The notes under the pieces were generated by a model. It ran no database searches. It worked only from the letters and a program-made list of their open reading frames with translations, and was not told the origin of the DNA. DNA of 64,000 nt from Mesosutterella porci. Its GTDB lineage: Bacteria > Pseudomonadota > Gammaproteobacteria > Burkholderiales > Burkholderiaceae_F. The stretch is from NCBI RefSeq assembly GCF_022134585.1, contig NZ_JAKNCT010000011.1, positions 43,737 through 107,736 on the forward strand. The letters run 5' to 3'. Positions 1-7,964 of the stretch are shown here, piece after piece. The position numbers and the translations under genes were made by a program. Each line of letters begins with the position of its first letter. Position 1 is the stretch's first letter.

Positions 1-813
1 TTTAAGCACGTCCTCCGGCTTCGCCTTCGCAATCCATTTGTCGGCGCGGACAATGGCGTTGGCAATGGCCTGAACCGTGTTGGGGTTCTTTTTAATGAAC
101 GCTTCAGGGGCATACAGGCAGCCCGCCACCATCGGCCCGCCGTAGAGCTTATCGCTCACATTGACCTTCCGGGTATCCACGGCGACGGTGATTTCCTTGT
201 GCTCCATCAGCATGGAGATCACGGGGTCGAGCTGCACGAAGGCGTCCACCTGACCGGAACGGATGGCGGCTATCGCTCCCGAGGAAGTGCCGATCCCAAT
301 GAAGGAAACCTGGGAGGGCTTGATGCCGGCGGAATGCAGGCAGAAATTCGCCATGATCTGCGAGGAGGAGCCCGGAGCAGTCACGCCGATTTTCTTGCCC
401 TTCAGATCGGCGAGGCTCTTGTAGTGCTTCATCGTGTGGTTGTTGATGGCGAGGACGCACTGGGGAGCGCGCCCCTGAAGCACAAAGGCCTGCATCCTCT
501 GACCGCGGGTCTGCATCACCACGGTATGTTCAAAAGCACCCGAGCAGATGTCGGCCGATCCGCCGACGACAGCCTGCAGGGACTTCGAGCCGCCCTGAAA
601 ATCGATGATCTCGACATTCAGGCCCTCGTCCTTGAAGTAACCGAGGCCTGCCGCGACTGAAAGCGGGAGGTAGTAAATCAGCTGGCGGCCGCCTACGGCA
701 ATCTTGACGCTTTTTTTCTCAAGGGAAGCGGCGCCCGCCGTTCCAAAGGGGAAGGCGGACAGTGCCGTCGCTGCGGAGACGGCGGTAAGGAACTCACGGC
801 GGGAAATGCTCAT
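1..813 (-). CDS. ABC transporter substrate-binding protein (nitrate/sulfonate/taurine type), 3' end beyond window
   Basis: Partial gene; its first 271 codons are visible and the C-terminus lies left of base 1. The N-terminus carries a twin-arginine motif (SRREFL, residues 4-9) followed by a hydrophobic Ala-rich stretch ending near AGAAS, so a folded protein is probably exported to the periplasm by Tat. The mature part looks like the SsuA/TauA/NMT1 fold: a KIAVGGRQLIYYLPLSVA start, GYFKDEGLNVEI, a ligand-loop GGSKSLQAVVGGSADI, and later LKGKKIGVTAPGSSS. These proteins deliver sulfonates, nitrate, bicarbonate or thiamine precursors to an ABC importer; the ligand cannot be told from sequence. 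The start is fixed by GGAG eight bases upstream and by an earlier ATG that runs straight into TGA. A terminator-like hairpin lies about 40 bases upstream. The permease and ATPase genes are not in view. Confidence 0.85.
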   Translation of the reverse strand, partial: MSISRREFLTAVSAATALSAFPFGTAGAASLEKKSVKIAVGGRQLIYYLPLSVAAGLGYFKDEGLNVEIIDFQGGSKSLQAVVGGSADICSGAFEHTVVMQTRGQRMQAFVLQGRAPQCVLAINNHTMKHYKSLADLKGKKIGVTAPGSSSQIMANFCLHSAGIKPSQVSFIGIGTSSGAIAAIRSGQVDAFVQLDPVISMLMEHKEITVAVDTRKVNVSDKLYGGPMVAGCLYAPEAFIKKNPNTVQAIANAIVRADKWIAKAKPEDVLK

Positions 814-850
814 TTCATTCTCCAAAGTGCTGGCTGCTGAACCATCAATA

Positions 851-896
851 ATAAAAAAGCGGATACACAACTCGCTGATGCGATCCGTGTATCCGC
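851..896 (-). terminator. Rho-independent terminator or attenuator hairpin between the 40-aa ORF and the binding-protein gene
   Basis: A perfect 10-bp stem (859-868 pairs with 887-896, GCGGATACAC arms, 18-base loop) is followed on the minus strand by a run of six T and then ATTATT. It ends the transcript of the small ORF at 945-1067, but it also lies directly in the leader of the downstream substrate-binding-protein gene, so it could act as an attenuator. A further 6-bp dyad (TTTAAC/GTTAAA, 909-925) lies between the small ORF and this hairpin. Confidence 0.8.
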
Positions 897-944
897 TGCT
901 TGAAACTGTTTAACCGACTGTTAAATCAAATCGGCAACCTCTTG

Positions 945-1067
945 TTACGCAACGACACGGCGCGCAGACAGCAGCGAGCCGCGTAGTAGCAGCAGGGACA
1001 GCAGCAGACCGGCGGCACACGCGGTGCTGCAGGCGAAGACTGCTGAAATGTGGCGGATGAATTCCAT
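945..1067 (-). CDS. Small hydrophobic peptide of 40 residues, unknown function
   Basis: This short frame starts with ATG, has a GAGG ribosome-binding site right before it, and reads MEFIRHISAVFACSTACAAG followed by a Leu-rich hydrophobic stretch and a basic tail ending SARRVVA. It looks like a single-pass membrane peptide of N-in type with roughly 22 hydrophobic residues. A near-consensus promoter lies about 35 bases upstream and a strong terminator hairpin follows the stop, so the unit is a complete small transcript. I do not recognise the family. It could be a small membrane protein or a leader peptide whose translation controls the hairpin ahead of the next gene. Codon content shows no obvious amino-acid-specific stalling run. 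Confidence 0.5.
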   Translation of the reverse strand: MEFIRHISAVFACSTACAAGLLLSLLLLRGSLLSARRVVA

Positions 1068-1101
1068 CCTCAGTCCCTGAACTAAAAACAATGTATCGGA
1101 C

Positions 1102-1128
1102 ATTATACCTTTTTCACCCGTTTGGCAA
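1102..1128 (-). promoter_or_regulatory. Sigma-70-type promoter for the 40-aa ORF
   Basis: On the minus strand there is a perfect -10 TATAAT (1102-1107) preceded by TTGCCA (1123-1128, 15-base spacer) or TTTGCC (16-base spacer). Transcription would start near 1095, about 28 bases upstream of the small ORF. Confidence 0.65.
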
Positions 1129-1149
1129 AAATTAGGATATTTTGCCTAA

Positions 1150-1770
1150 TTATTCAGAGGAAAAGGTTTCATGCCGCGAAATAACCGCCTGCGCCACAGT
1201 GGCCACGTCCGTGTACTCAAGCTCCACGCCTGAGGGAATTCCGCGCGCGAGCCGTGTCACCCGGACATCGGGGCGGTGCCGGGCAATGGCGCGGGCGATG
1301 AAGTGTGCGGTGGCGTCGCCCTGAGCCGTGAAGGAAGTGGCGATGATGACCTCCTTCACCCCTCCCTGCTCGACTCTCTCGAGCAGTTTTCTGAAGCCAA
1401 GCTGCTCGGGCCCGATGTCGTCAATCGGGGAAATGCGCCCCCCAAGGATGAAGTACAGCCCCCGGTAGGCAAGGGAATTTTCTATCACCAGTTGGTCGGC
1501 GGGAGTCTCCACCACGCAGATTTTGTCCCTTTCGCGGGACTCGTCGGCGCAAATCGGGCAGAGCTCTGACTCGCAGAGCGTGTTGCAGACCGGGCAGTGA
1601 TGAACCTTCTCAACCGCCTCCTGCAGCGCTCCGGAAAGCGAGGCGGCCTGGGCGCACCCATCCTCCATCAGCAGGTGAAACACAATGCGCTGGGCGGAAA
1701 GCGGCCCGATGCCGGGCAGAGCCCTGAACGCGTCAATCAGCCTCTGGACGCTTGGGCTTAAAACGGGCAC
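1150..1770 (-). CDS. recR: Recombination mediator protein RecR
   Basis: RecR loads RecA at gaps together with RecF and RecO. The 206-residue length is normal. An N-terminal helix-hairpin-helix region (RALPGIGPLSAQRI) is followed by a four-cysteine zinc finger (CPVCNTLCESELCPIC, about residues 58-73), a Toprim domain with CVVETPADQL and a C-terminal Walker-B-like region ending near TRLARGIPSG. The start is GTG, supported by GGAGG ten bases upstream. It is the last gene of dnaX-ybaB-recR, a conserved replication-repair operon. Confidence 0.95.
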   Translation of the reverse strand: MPVLSPSVQRLIDAFRALPGIGPLSAQRIVFHLLMEDGCAQAASLSGALQEAVEKVHHCPVCNTLCESELCPICADESRERDKICVVETPADQLVIENSLAYRGLYFILGGRISPIDDIGPEQLGFRKLLERVEQGGVKEVIIATSFTAQGDATAHFIARAIARHRPDVRVTRLARGIPSGVELEYTDVATVAQAVISRHETFSSE

Positions 1771-1787
1771 TTTGACCGGCCCTCCGC

Positions 1788-2105
1788 TCAGAACCTCATC
1801 CCGGGCGGCAGAGGCATCCCGGCCGTGGCCTGGCGCATGCGCTCCTGCGTCGTGGCCTCGACCGCCTTAAGGGCGGAATTCACGGCTGCGGTCACCAGAT
1901 CCTCGATCATGTCCCGGTCCTCTTCATACAGAGAAGGATCGATCTGAATCTGGCGGCAGTCATACTTGCAGGTCATGGTCACCTTTACAAGGCCGCCTCC
2001 CGCCTCGCCGGTGACCACGATTTTCCCCAGCTCGGACTGCAGGCGCTGAATGTTCTGCTGCATCTTGGCCGCCTGGGCCATCAGTGAATTGAAATTTCCT
2101 TTCAT
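1788..2105 (-). CDS. YbaB/EbfC family nucleoid-associated protein
   Basis: A 105-residue member of the YbaB/EbfC family, small dimeric DNA-binding proteins of the nucleoid. Typical features are the opening helix FNSLMAQAAKMQQNIQRLQ, the central TGEAGGGLVKVTM sheet and the DLVTAAVNSALK helix. Its ATG overlaps the dnaX stop as ATGA, so the two genes are translationally coupled; recR follows 17 bases downstream. Confidence 0.95.
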   Translation of the reverse strand: MKGNFNSLMAQAAKMQQNIQRLQSELGKIVVTGEAGGGLVKVTMTCKYDCRQIQIDPSLYEEDRDMIEDLVTAAVNSALKAVEATTQERMRQATAGMPLPPGMRF

Positions 2106-3874
2106 GCTTCTTTCCTTTTGTTTCGAGGATTCTCCGCAGCCTCGAGAGGCCTTACGGTGTCTTCCAGCACCACGCCGCCGAAGCGCTTCATTGCGTCCCG
2201 AACCACGGGGGAGTCCTTAAAGCTCCGGACTCTGGCCGCGTGCTCGGCGATCTTAGCCCTGTTTTCCTGATTCCACACGGTGTCGCCCTGCGCCGCTCCC
2301 TTCTCAAAGGTCACGGTGAAGCGGTGCCCGAAATGGCGGGAAAAAATTTCTTCAAGCGATTTCCTGATGCTGTCCGTGGAAAGACTGCTCAGGTCGTTGC
2401 GCAGCACCACTCCGGTTCGGCGCAGCTCGACACACTGGGAGCGGGTGGCCGCCTGCCGCTCCACTCCGCCAAGATTCACCGCTGCTAGCAGTCCTCGCCA
2501 GTTGAGCTCCTGGGGCTCGGCGGAATAATCCGCAGGAGGTTCTTCCTCAACTGGCCCGCCCTGTTCCCAGGGCGGCACCTCCTCGGTCGGCAGCGGAGGC
2601 GCGGGCGGCAGATCCGGCTCCGCAGTGTTCTCCCCGGCAAGGGCAGCCGCTCCCTGAGAAGCCGGATTCGCAGGTCTTTTCGGGGCCGGCGGTGCGGCGT
2701 CAGGAAGGCTCTCCCCGCCTTCCCGGGACGGCTCCCGGGCAGGCTCCCGGGCCGCCAGACGGGCCGCCGCGCGGCTGCCTGCAGGCTTGAACGCAAGCAT
2801 CCGTAGCAGCGTCATCGTAAAGCCGGCGTACTCGTCGGGCGCAAGGTGCAGATCGTTGCGGCCGTTGATGACGATCTGGTAATAAAGCTGCACCTCTTCG
2901 GGAGAAAAGTCCTTCGCGAGCGAAAGGATGTCCTTTGCCTCAGGATCGTTCTGGACGGACTCAGGAACACGCTGAGCGATGGCCACGCGGTGCAGCAGCC
3001 CGGCCAGGTCGCGGAGCCCCTGGGCATAGGAGAAGCTGCGCTCGCCCATCCGGTCCGCAATGCCGATCATCGCGGCGGCATTCCCCTTCTTTAGATCGCG
3101 CAGCAGCTCGACCAGCACGGAGGAGTCCACTACGCCCAGCATCGACTGAACGGCCTGCAGCGTGATCTTTCCATCCGAGAAGGCTATGGCCTGGTCGAGC
3201 AGCGACAACCCGTCGCGCATCGAGCCGCGCGCCCCCGCCGCGATCAGGCGCAGGGCGGCGGGCTCGGATTCGATTTTCTCGATTGAAAGGATGTGCGAAA
3301 GGTGCCCGGCCACTTCCTGAGGAGACATGTTCCTCAGATTGAACTGCAGGCACCGGGAGAGCACAGTGACGGGAACTTTCTGGGGATCCGTCGTCGCCAG
3401 AATGAACTTGACGTAATCCGGGGGCTCCTCCAGAGTCTTCAGCATCGCGTTGAAGGCCGTGTTCGAGAGCTGGTGGACCTCATCGATCATGTAGACCTTG
3501 AAGCGGGCATTGGTCGGCGGATACATGGCCTGTTCGAGCAGCGCCGTCATTTCCTCCACGCCACGGTTGCTCGCTGCGTCCATCTCGATGTAATCGACGA
3601 AATGCCCTTCATCGATCGCCCGGCACGATTCGCAGACCCCGCAGGGCTTGTCCGTGATGCCGCCCTTGCCGTCGGGACCCGTGCAGTTGAGACATTTGGC
3701 AAGGATGCGCGACAGGGATGTCTTCCCTACCCCCCGCGTGCCGGTGAAGAGATATGCGTGGTGCAGCCTTTTTTCCCGAAGAGCATGTCTCAGCGCCTTA
3801 ACCACATGCTCCTGGCCGACCACGTCGTCAAAATCGCGCGGCCGCCATTTTCGGGCTAGAACTTGATAAGACAT
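2102..3874 (-). CDS. dnaX: DNA polymerase III subunit gamma/tau
   Basis: Clamp-loader ATPase, 590 residues. MSYQVLARKWRP is the family start and has AAGGA eight bases upstream; an open frame continues 45 codons further up but has no support. The AAA+ module shows Walker A GTRGVGKTS, a zinc-binding cysteine cluster (CLNC...CGVCESC), Walker B YMIDEVHQLS and sensor SRC (LSRCLQF). After about residue 365 comes a Pro/Ala/Glu-rich linker and then the tau-specific C-terminal part. I looked for the A_AAA_AAG slippery heptamer that makes gamma in E. coli and did not see one. The gene lies downstream of 4.5S RNA, as in many proteobacteria. Confidence 0.95.
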   Translation of the reverse strand: MSYQVLARKWRPRDFDDVVGQEHVVKALRHALREKRLHHAYLFTGTRGVGKTSLSRILAKCLNCTGPDGKGGITDKPCGVCESCRAIDEGHFVDYIEMDAASNRGVEEMTALLEQAMYPPTNARFKVYMIDEVHQLSNTAFNAMLKTLEEPPDYVKFILATTDPQKVPVTVLSRCLQFNLRNMSPQEVAGHLSHILSIEKIESEPAALRLIAAGARGSMRDGLSLLDQAIAFSDGKITLQAVQSMLGVVDSSVLVELLRDLKKGNAAAMIGIADRMGERSFSYAQGLRDLAGLLHRVAIAQRVPESVQNDPEAKDILSLAKDFSPEEVQLYYQIVINGRNDLHLAPDEYAGFTMTLLRMLAFKPAGSRAAARLAAREPAREPSREGGESLPDAAPPAPKRPANPASQGAAALAGENTAEPDLPPAPPLPTEEVPPWEQGGPVEEEPPADYSAEPQELNWRGLLAAVNLGGVERQAATRSQCVELRRTGVVLRNDLSSLSTDSIRKSLEEIFSRHFGHRFTVTFEKGAAQGDTVWNQENRAKIAEHAARVRSFKDSPVVRDAMKRFGGVVLEDTVRPLEAAENPRNKRKEA

Positions 3875-4013
3875 CTGCTGGTCCTTGTTTTTTTCCCCGC
3901 AACCCGCCCACCGAGACTCCCGCGATGACTGCGGATAGAGCGGGAAGGCCGCTTCATTTATTGTAGCGGGGGGAAGGAAAGAGCCCGCGCACCCGGAGTG
4001 CAGATACAAAAAT

Positions 4014-4109
4014 GGCGAGCCTTATCCTCGGCACTGCTGGCACTCCACTATGGCTGCTTCGTTCCCGACCTGACCAGATTCGTGGCGCCCGCATGCGAGG
4101 GGACCCGCC
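4014..4109 (-). ncRNA. ffs: Signal recognition particle 4.5S RNA
   Basis: The minus strand contains the diagnostic SRP apical region CTGGTCAGGTCGGGAACGAA followed by GCAGCCATAG. The ends pair (GGCGGGTC at 4102-4109 with GGCTCGCC at 4014-4021, allowing G-U), giving the usual long hairpin of about 96 nt. Transcription likely ends in the T run just after the 3' arm (4007-4012). A well-formed promoter lies directly upstream. With Ffh this RNA targets membrane proteins to the translocon. The position upstream of dnaX is a known conserved arrangement. Confidence 0.93.
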
Positions 4110-4117
4110 GACCAAGC

Positions 4118-4146
4118 ATTGTACACGATCGCCGCGGGTATTCCAA
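4118..4146 (-). promoter_or_regulatory. Promoter of the 4.5S RNA gene
   Basis: TTGGAA (4141-4146) and TACAAT (4118-4123) are separated by exactly 17 bases on the minus strand, and the -10 box ends eight bases before the inferred RNA 5' end. Confidence 0.75.
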
Positions 4147-4383
4147 AAGCGGGAGAGACCACCGCCCGCAGGAGGCCGGGCGGGAGCCGCATGCGGCGCA
4201 CCTCAAAGCCAGGCTGCCGCATTCCGGGGAGCCGGACCCGGCCGCAAAGCTGCATGGGGTATATAAAAAATAAAAAAATTCAATCATTTGGCATATCATT
4301 GTCGGCTTCTTATCCCGCCCGGATCCAAATTCGCGGGAATCCGCCCTGAACGGGGAGAAAATCCGATGCTGTCCGCCTGAAAG

Positions 4384-4392
4384 TGCTACTAT
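4384..4392 (+). promoter_or_regulatory. Possible extended -10 promoter for trxA
   Basis: The roughly 400-base gap between the 4.5S promoter and trxA contains no gene I can support. It holds an AT-rich block (4260-4285) and this TG-N-TACTAT extended -10 element, without a recognisable -35 box. A 7-base direct repeat TTAAGTG lies at 4492-4505, just upstream of trxA. Confidence 0.35.
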
Positions 4393-4545
4393 GCACCACG
4401 CACGAAGTTTTTTCACTGCGGATCCATTCCGCGGGTCCGTTCATCAGTTATCTGTCAGTAAGCCGTCCGCCCGCTGTCAACGGCGGAGATCCTTAAGTGT
4501 TAAGTGTCCGGATTGCCGGCTTATCTTTACCCAAGGAAAACCATT

Positions 4546-4872
4546 ATGTCCTTCACTAACGTCACTGACGACACCTATGATGCCGAAGTCCTTCAGGCTT
4601 CCATGACGACGCCTGTTCTCGTTGATTTCTGGGCTCCGTGGTGCGGCCCCTGCAGGATGCTTTCCCCCCTGATCGAGGAGGCCGGGGAAGAATTCAGCGG
4701 AAAGATCAAGGTGTGCAAATACAACTGCGACGAGTCCGGCAACATAGCCGCTGAACTCGGCATCCGCTCCATCCCGACGGTCATCATCTATCGCGACGGC
4801 AAGCCCGTCGCCACCCAGGTGGGCGCCGTCAACAAGGACCAGCTCACGGACTGGATACAGTCCAATCTCTAA
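4546..4872 (+). CDS. trxA: Thioredoxin
   Basis: 108-residue thiol-disulfide reductant of the cytoplasm. The active site WCGPC sits in FWAPWCGPCRM, and the cis-proline loop is RSIPTVIIY. MSFTNVTDD is chosen as start because AAGGA lies eight bases upstream and the length then equals classical thioredoxin; 14 further in-frame upstream codons are not supported. Placement just before rho matches E. coli and many other proteobacteria. Confidence 0.95.
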   Translation: MSFTNVTDDTYDAEVLQASMTTPVLVDFWAPWCGPCRMLSPLIEEAGEEFSGKIKVCKYNCDESGNIAAELGIRSIPTVIIYRDGKPVATQVGAVNKDQLTDWIQSNL

Positions 4873-4895
4873 TTTCCCTTCTTCCTTCTTAAACT

Positions 4896-4970
4896 GCGGG
4901 GACCCTCACAAAAAACCGCTCATTGAACGGCTGCGGCCTGACTTCCTCAGGTCCCCGCTTGCGGGGTCCC
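4896..4970 (+). promoter_or_regulatory. rho leader with two competing hairpins
   Basis: GCGGGGACC (4896-4904) can pair perfectly with GGTCCCCGC (4950-4958). The same downstream arm can instead form a local hairpin CCCCG-CTTG-CGGGG (4953-4966) extended by GG/CC across a T-T mismatch. The two folds are mutually exclusive and lie just before the rho start at 4983, which has no strong Shine-Dalgarno sequence. rho is known to be autoregulated in E. coli; this structure is a candidate element here. Confidence 0.4.
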
Positions 4971-4982
4971 TCTTCTCGTACC

Positions 4983-6245
4983 ATGCATCTTTCCGAACTT
5001 AAATCATTGCGCATTACGGAGCTGCTCGACCGGGCCCAAGAACTGGGCATTGAAAACGCCCAGCGCATGCGCAAGCAGGAACTCATGTTCGCCATCCTGA
5101 AAAGAAAAGCCAAAAGCGGCGAACAGATCTTCGGCGACGGAACCCTGGAGGTGCTTCCGGACGGCTTTGGGTTCCTGAGGTCTCCGGAATCCTCGTACCT
5201 TGCCAGCACCGACGACATCTATATCTCCCCCTCGCAGATCCGCCGCTTCAACCTGCATACCGGCGATTCGATCGAAGGCGAGGTCCGCATTCCCAAGGAC
5301 AGCGAGCGCTATTTCGCCCTGGTCAAGGTCGACACAGTAAACGGCCAGCCCCCCGAGGCCCTCAAGCACAGGATGCTCTTTGAGAACCTCACCCCGCTTT
5401 TCCCGAATGAACCGCTCAAGCTCGAGCGCGACATGAAGGGCAACGAGAACCTGACCGGGCGTCTGATCGACATCATCGCCCCTATCGGCAAAGGCCAGCG
5501 CGGCCTGATCGTGGCTCCTCCGAAGTCCGGCAAGACCGTACTGATGCAGCACATCGCCCATGCCATCACGGCCAATCACCCGGAGTGCGTCTTGATTGTG
5601 CTGCTTATCGACGAACGCCCGGAAGAAGTGACGGAAATGCAGCGCTCCGTCCGCGGCGAAGTGGTTGCCTCCACCTTCGACGAGCCGGCAGCCCGCCATG
5701 TGCAGGTCGCGGAGATGGTGATAGAAAAGGCCAAGCGTCTGGCCGAATCCAAAAAAGACGTGGTCATCCTGCTTGACTCCATCACCCGTCTGGCCCGTGC
5801 TTACAACACGGTCGTCCCCACGTCCGGCAAAGTCCTCACGGGCGGCGTGGACGCCAACGCTCTGCAGAGGCCCAAGCGCTTTTTCGGGGCCGCGAGGAAC
5901 ATTGAGGAAGGGGGTTCGCTCACCATCCTGGCGACCACTCTGGTTGACACAGGATCGCGCATGGACGACGTGATCTACGAGGAATTCAAGGGCACCGGCA
6001 ACATGGAAATCCATCTCGAGCGGCGCCTGGCGGAAAAACGCGTTTATCCCGCCATCAATGTCAACCGCTCCGGAACCCGCCGCGAGGAGCTTCTGCTGCC
6101 CCCGGACATCCTCCAGAGAGTGTGGATCCTGCGCAAGGTTCTGTACAGCATGGACGAGGTTGAGGCCATGGAGTTCCTTCTCGACAAGATCCGGGCGACG
6201 AAAAACAACGCCGAATTCTTTGACATGATGAAAAGGGCGAGCTGA
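4983..6245 (+). CDS. rho: Transcription termination factor Rho
   Basis: Hexameric RNA helicase, 420 residues, essentially the E. coli length. [22 protein letters not shown] matches the family N-terminus, so the start is placed here and not at the upstream in-frame ATG. The cold-shock-like RNA-binding domain ([16 protein letters not shown]) is followed by Walker A APPKSGKT, Walker [11 protein letters not shown], the Q-loop, and the R-loop region [14 protein letters not shown]. An insertion sequence begins only one or two bases after the stop codon, so the original rho 3' flank is displaced. Confidence 0.97.
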   Translation: MHLSELKSLRITELLDRAQELGIENAQRMRKQELMFAILKRKAKSGEQIFGDGTLEVLPDGFGFLRSPESSYLASTDDIYISPSQIRRFNLHTGDSIEGEVRIPKDSERYFALVKVDTVNGQPPEALKHRMLFENLTPLFPNEPLKLERDMKGNENLTGRLIDIIAPIGKGQRGLIVAPPKSGKTVLMQHIAHAITANHPECVLIVLLIDERPEEVTEMQRSVRGEVVASTFDEPAARHVQVAEMVIEKAKRLAESKKDVVILLDSITRLARAYNTVVPTSGKVLTGGVDANALQRPKRFFGAARNIEEGGSLTILATTLVDTGSRMDDVIYEEFKGTGNMEIHLERRLAEKRVYPAINVNRSGTRREELLLPPDILQRVWILRKVLYSMDEVEAMEFLLDKIRATKNNAEFFDMMKRAS

Positions 6246-6246
6246 T

Positions 6247-7886
6247 TTCCCTGTCCAAGCCAGGGCCTACGCATGAATAGCCGCCTGGTAAACCCTCGCT
6301 AAAGCGGCGAGAGCCGTTTGAGCAGAGTGCAGTTTGTTCATCCAACGCTTTTTGCTTGTGGGCTCAGCGGCTGATTCTTTGCTCTCTTCATTCTGAAGCT
6401 TGTTCAACACTCCGACGGCAAATTTGTTGAGCAGGACGCGGTTGTAAAGGTAGTTCGCATTTTTGCACTGCGTTCGGTCCTGCTGGAAATCCACGTCGAG
6501 GACGTAATGCAGCTCGTTCTCCACACCCCAGTGCCTCCTGACCGCCCGTGCGGCCTGCTCGGCAATCAGCCGGCTGTCCCAGCGCAGCGTGGTGATGAAG
6601 TAGCGCTCCTGGCTGGATTCTCTGCCGGTCTTTTTGTCTGTTGACTCGGTAACTGCTGCGATGATGCAGCCTTCCTCCAGTCCAATCCAGTGCCCGCACT
6701 GCGCCGGCCCGAGCACGGATCCCGGCAGGACGCGAACGCTCCTGCGCTCCAGTCTGCCGTGCTCCAGCGCGGCGTCTCCCGTCCAGGACCTGGCCCGGGT
6801 TTCAGTGACGTCCAGAAACGCCATCCGGATGTCATACCAGAGGGTTTTCTGATTTTCCTTGACCGCCAGACAGTAATCGGCCCCGGCTTCCACCAGGGAT
6901 TTGGCAAAACTCCTCTGCGTATTCATGGCATCCGCAGTCACAACGCACCCGCTCAGGTCCAGTCCTTCGACCATGGAGGCCGCATGGGTGATTTCATTTT
7001 CCTTCTCGCCCACGACCTTCTGGCACAGCGCCACTCCGTTTTCCGTGTCATAGAAGGTCAGCACAAAGCGGCCTGAGGCGGCTTTTTCCGTACGGCTTGC
7101 TCGAACGGCCTGGCCGTCAACGGCCACAACGCGCGAGAGATATTGGTCCAGCAGCGGGGTGACCAGGCGTTTGTAAAACGAGGCAAATTCGGCCGGGTCA
7201 ATCAGCATCAGCAGACGCCTGACCGTGTCATGCGAAATGTTTTCCCTGGGAAAATCATCGAAGAGCGCTTCCAAGGCCGGGCGGCTCGATGCCCAGAAAT
7301 CGGCGATCTGCACGCAGCTGGTCTGTCCCGAAAGACTGGCAAGAAGCGAAACGAGATAAACGTAATCCAGCGGATATACGACCTTGGACTGTTGACGACT
7401 GTCCTTGACTTTTGACGCGGAATCAAGCACTGCCTTTACGCCGTCGGGCACTGGTTTCGTTTCCGCGGCCGTCTGCTTTCCCGTTCGAGCAGACGATTTC
7501 TCTGCGGCTTTGGCAGCTGTCTCCTTCAGCTCCTTGACCTGCTGCTTGAGCAGGTAGCTCTTGGAGAACTGAAACTTTCCGTCAACCACGACGCCGACCT
7601 GCGTGCGGATCTCCTTCCCGCGCTTCTTCGATGGATCGTAGACATACTTCGATTTGAAAACGTAGTAGCGCTTGTTGGTGGCGTTCCAGTTCACTCGGCA
7701 GCCTTCGGGAATCAGCTTCAGGATCTTCTGGTCGACGGGCATTGGGGTCTCCTATGATCTTGATCTATTATCACATATATATTATATGTATCTTTAAAAA
7801 AAGCCAAGGTCTATCCCTTGAGTTTTCAAAATTTTCATTTTTTAGAGCTTGTCTTTCATGAGTTCGCCCTGTGTCCAAGCAGGGAA
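6247..7886 (-). mobile_element. ISAs1-family insertion sequence inserted between rho and rpmE2
   Basis: A 1.64-kb segment containing one transposase gene. Related end sequences bound it: 6247-6266 begins TTCCCTG and ends CAGGGC, and 7866-7886 is the inverted counterpart GCCCTG...CAGGGAA; the middle six bases (TCCAAG) occur in the same orientation in both, so each end is itself a near-palindrome. A second hairpin, CAGGGAA-7-TTCCCTG (7880-7900), touches the right end. No clear target duplication was found, although TGATT occurs on both sides (6243 and 7902). The exact ends are therefore uncertain by about 15 bases. Confidence 0.7.
6267..7742 (-). CDS. ISAs1-family (DDE) transposase with extra N-terminal domain
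   Basis: 491 residues. The C-terminal 370 residues are a typical ISAs1/H-repeat transposase: the DDE_Tnp_1-associated segment YPLDYVYLVSLLASLSG (from residue 123), first Asp in VAVDGQAVR (D209), second Asp in VTADAMNTQ (D271), and the HWGVEN signature with the catalytic Glu (E408) followed by LHYVLDVDFQQD. The first 120 residues are not part of the usual 370-380-residue proteins: a small basic beta-rich domain (NATNKRYYVFKSKYVYDPSKK) and a Lys/Ala/Glu-rich linker. That part resembles N-terminal domains of other IS4-like transposases. AGGAG lies six bases before the ATG, and an AT-rich promoter region with TATAAT (7781-7786) lies upstream. The gene looks intact. Confidence 0.9.
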   Translation of the reverse strand: MPVDQKILKLIPEGCRVNWNATNKRYYVFKSKYVYDPSKKRGKEIRTQVGVVVDGKFQFSKSYLLKQQVKELKETAAKAAEKSSARTGKQTAAETKPVPDGVKAVLDSASKVKDSRQQSKVVYPLDYVYLVSLLASLSGQTSCVQIADFWASSRPALEALFDDFPRENISHDTVRRLLMLIDPAEFASFYKRLVTPLLDQYLSRVVAVDGQAVRASRTEKAASGRFVLTFYDTENGVALCQKVVGEKENEITHAASMVEGLDLSGCVVTADAMNTQRSFAKSLVEAGADYCLAVKENQKTLWYDIRMAFLDVTETRARSWTGDAALEHGRLERRSVRVLPGSVLGPAQCGHWIGLEEGCIIAAVTESTDKKTGRESSQERYFITTLRWDSRLIAEQAARAVRRHWGVENELHYVLDVDFQQDRTQCKNANYLYNRVLLNKFAVGVLNKLQNEESKESAAEPTSKKRWMNKLHSAQTALAALARVYQAAIHA

Positions 7887-7900
7887 TGCTCCGTTCCCTG

Positions 7901-7929
7901 TTGATTCAAATTTGAAAAAGGTACATAAT
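7901..7929 (+). promoter_or_regulatory. rpmE2 promoter abutting the IS end, with a 12-bp palindrome in the spacer
   Basis: TTGATT (7901-7906) and CATAAT (7924-7929) are 17 bases apart. The spacer contains the perfect palindrome TTCAAATTTGAA (7905-7916), a possible operator; it does not match the published Zur consensus. The promoter starts immediately after the IS terminal hairpin. Confidence 0.5.
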
Positions 7930-7964
7930 ATTTAACTTTCCCAGTCTGGCACGTGGGCTGCATG

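Noticed and set aside
2102..3874. Programmed frameshift in dnaX
   Set aside because: No A_AAA_AAG heptamer with downstream stem was seen; the T-rich stretch near 2340 is in the wrong place and context.
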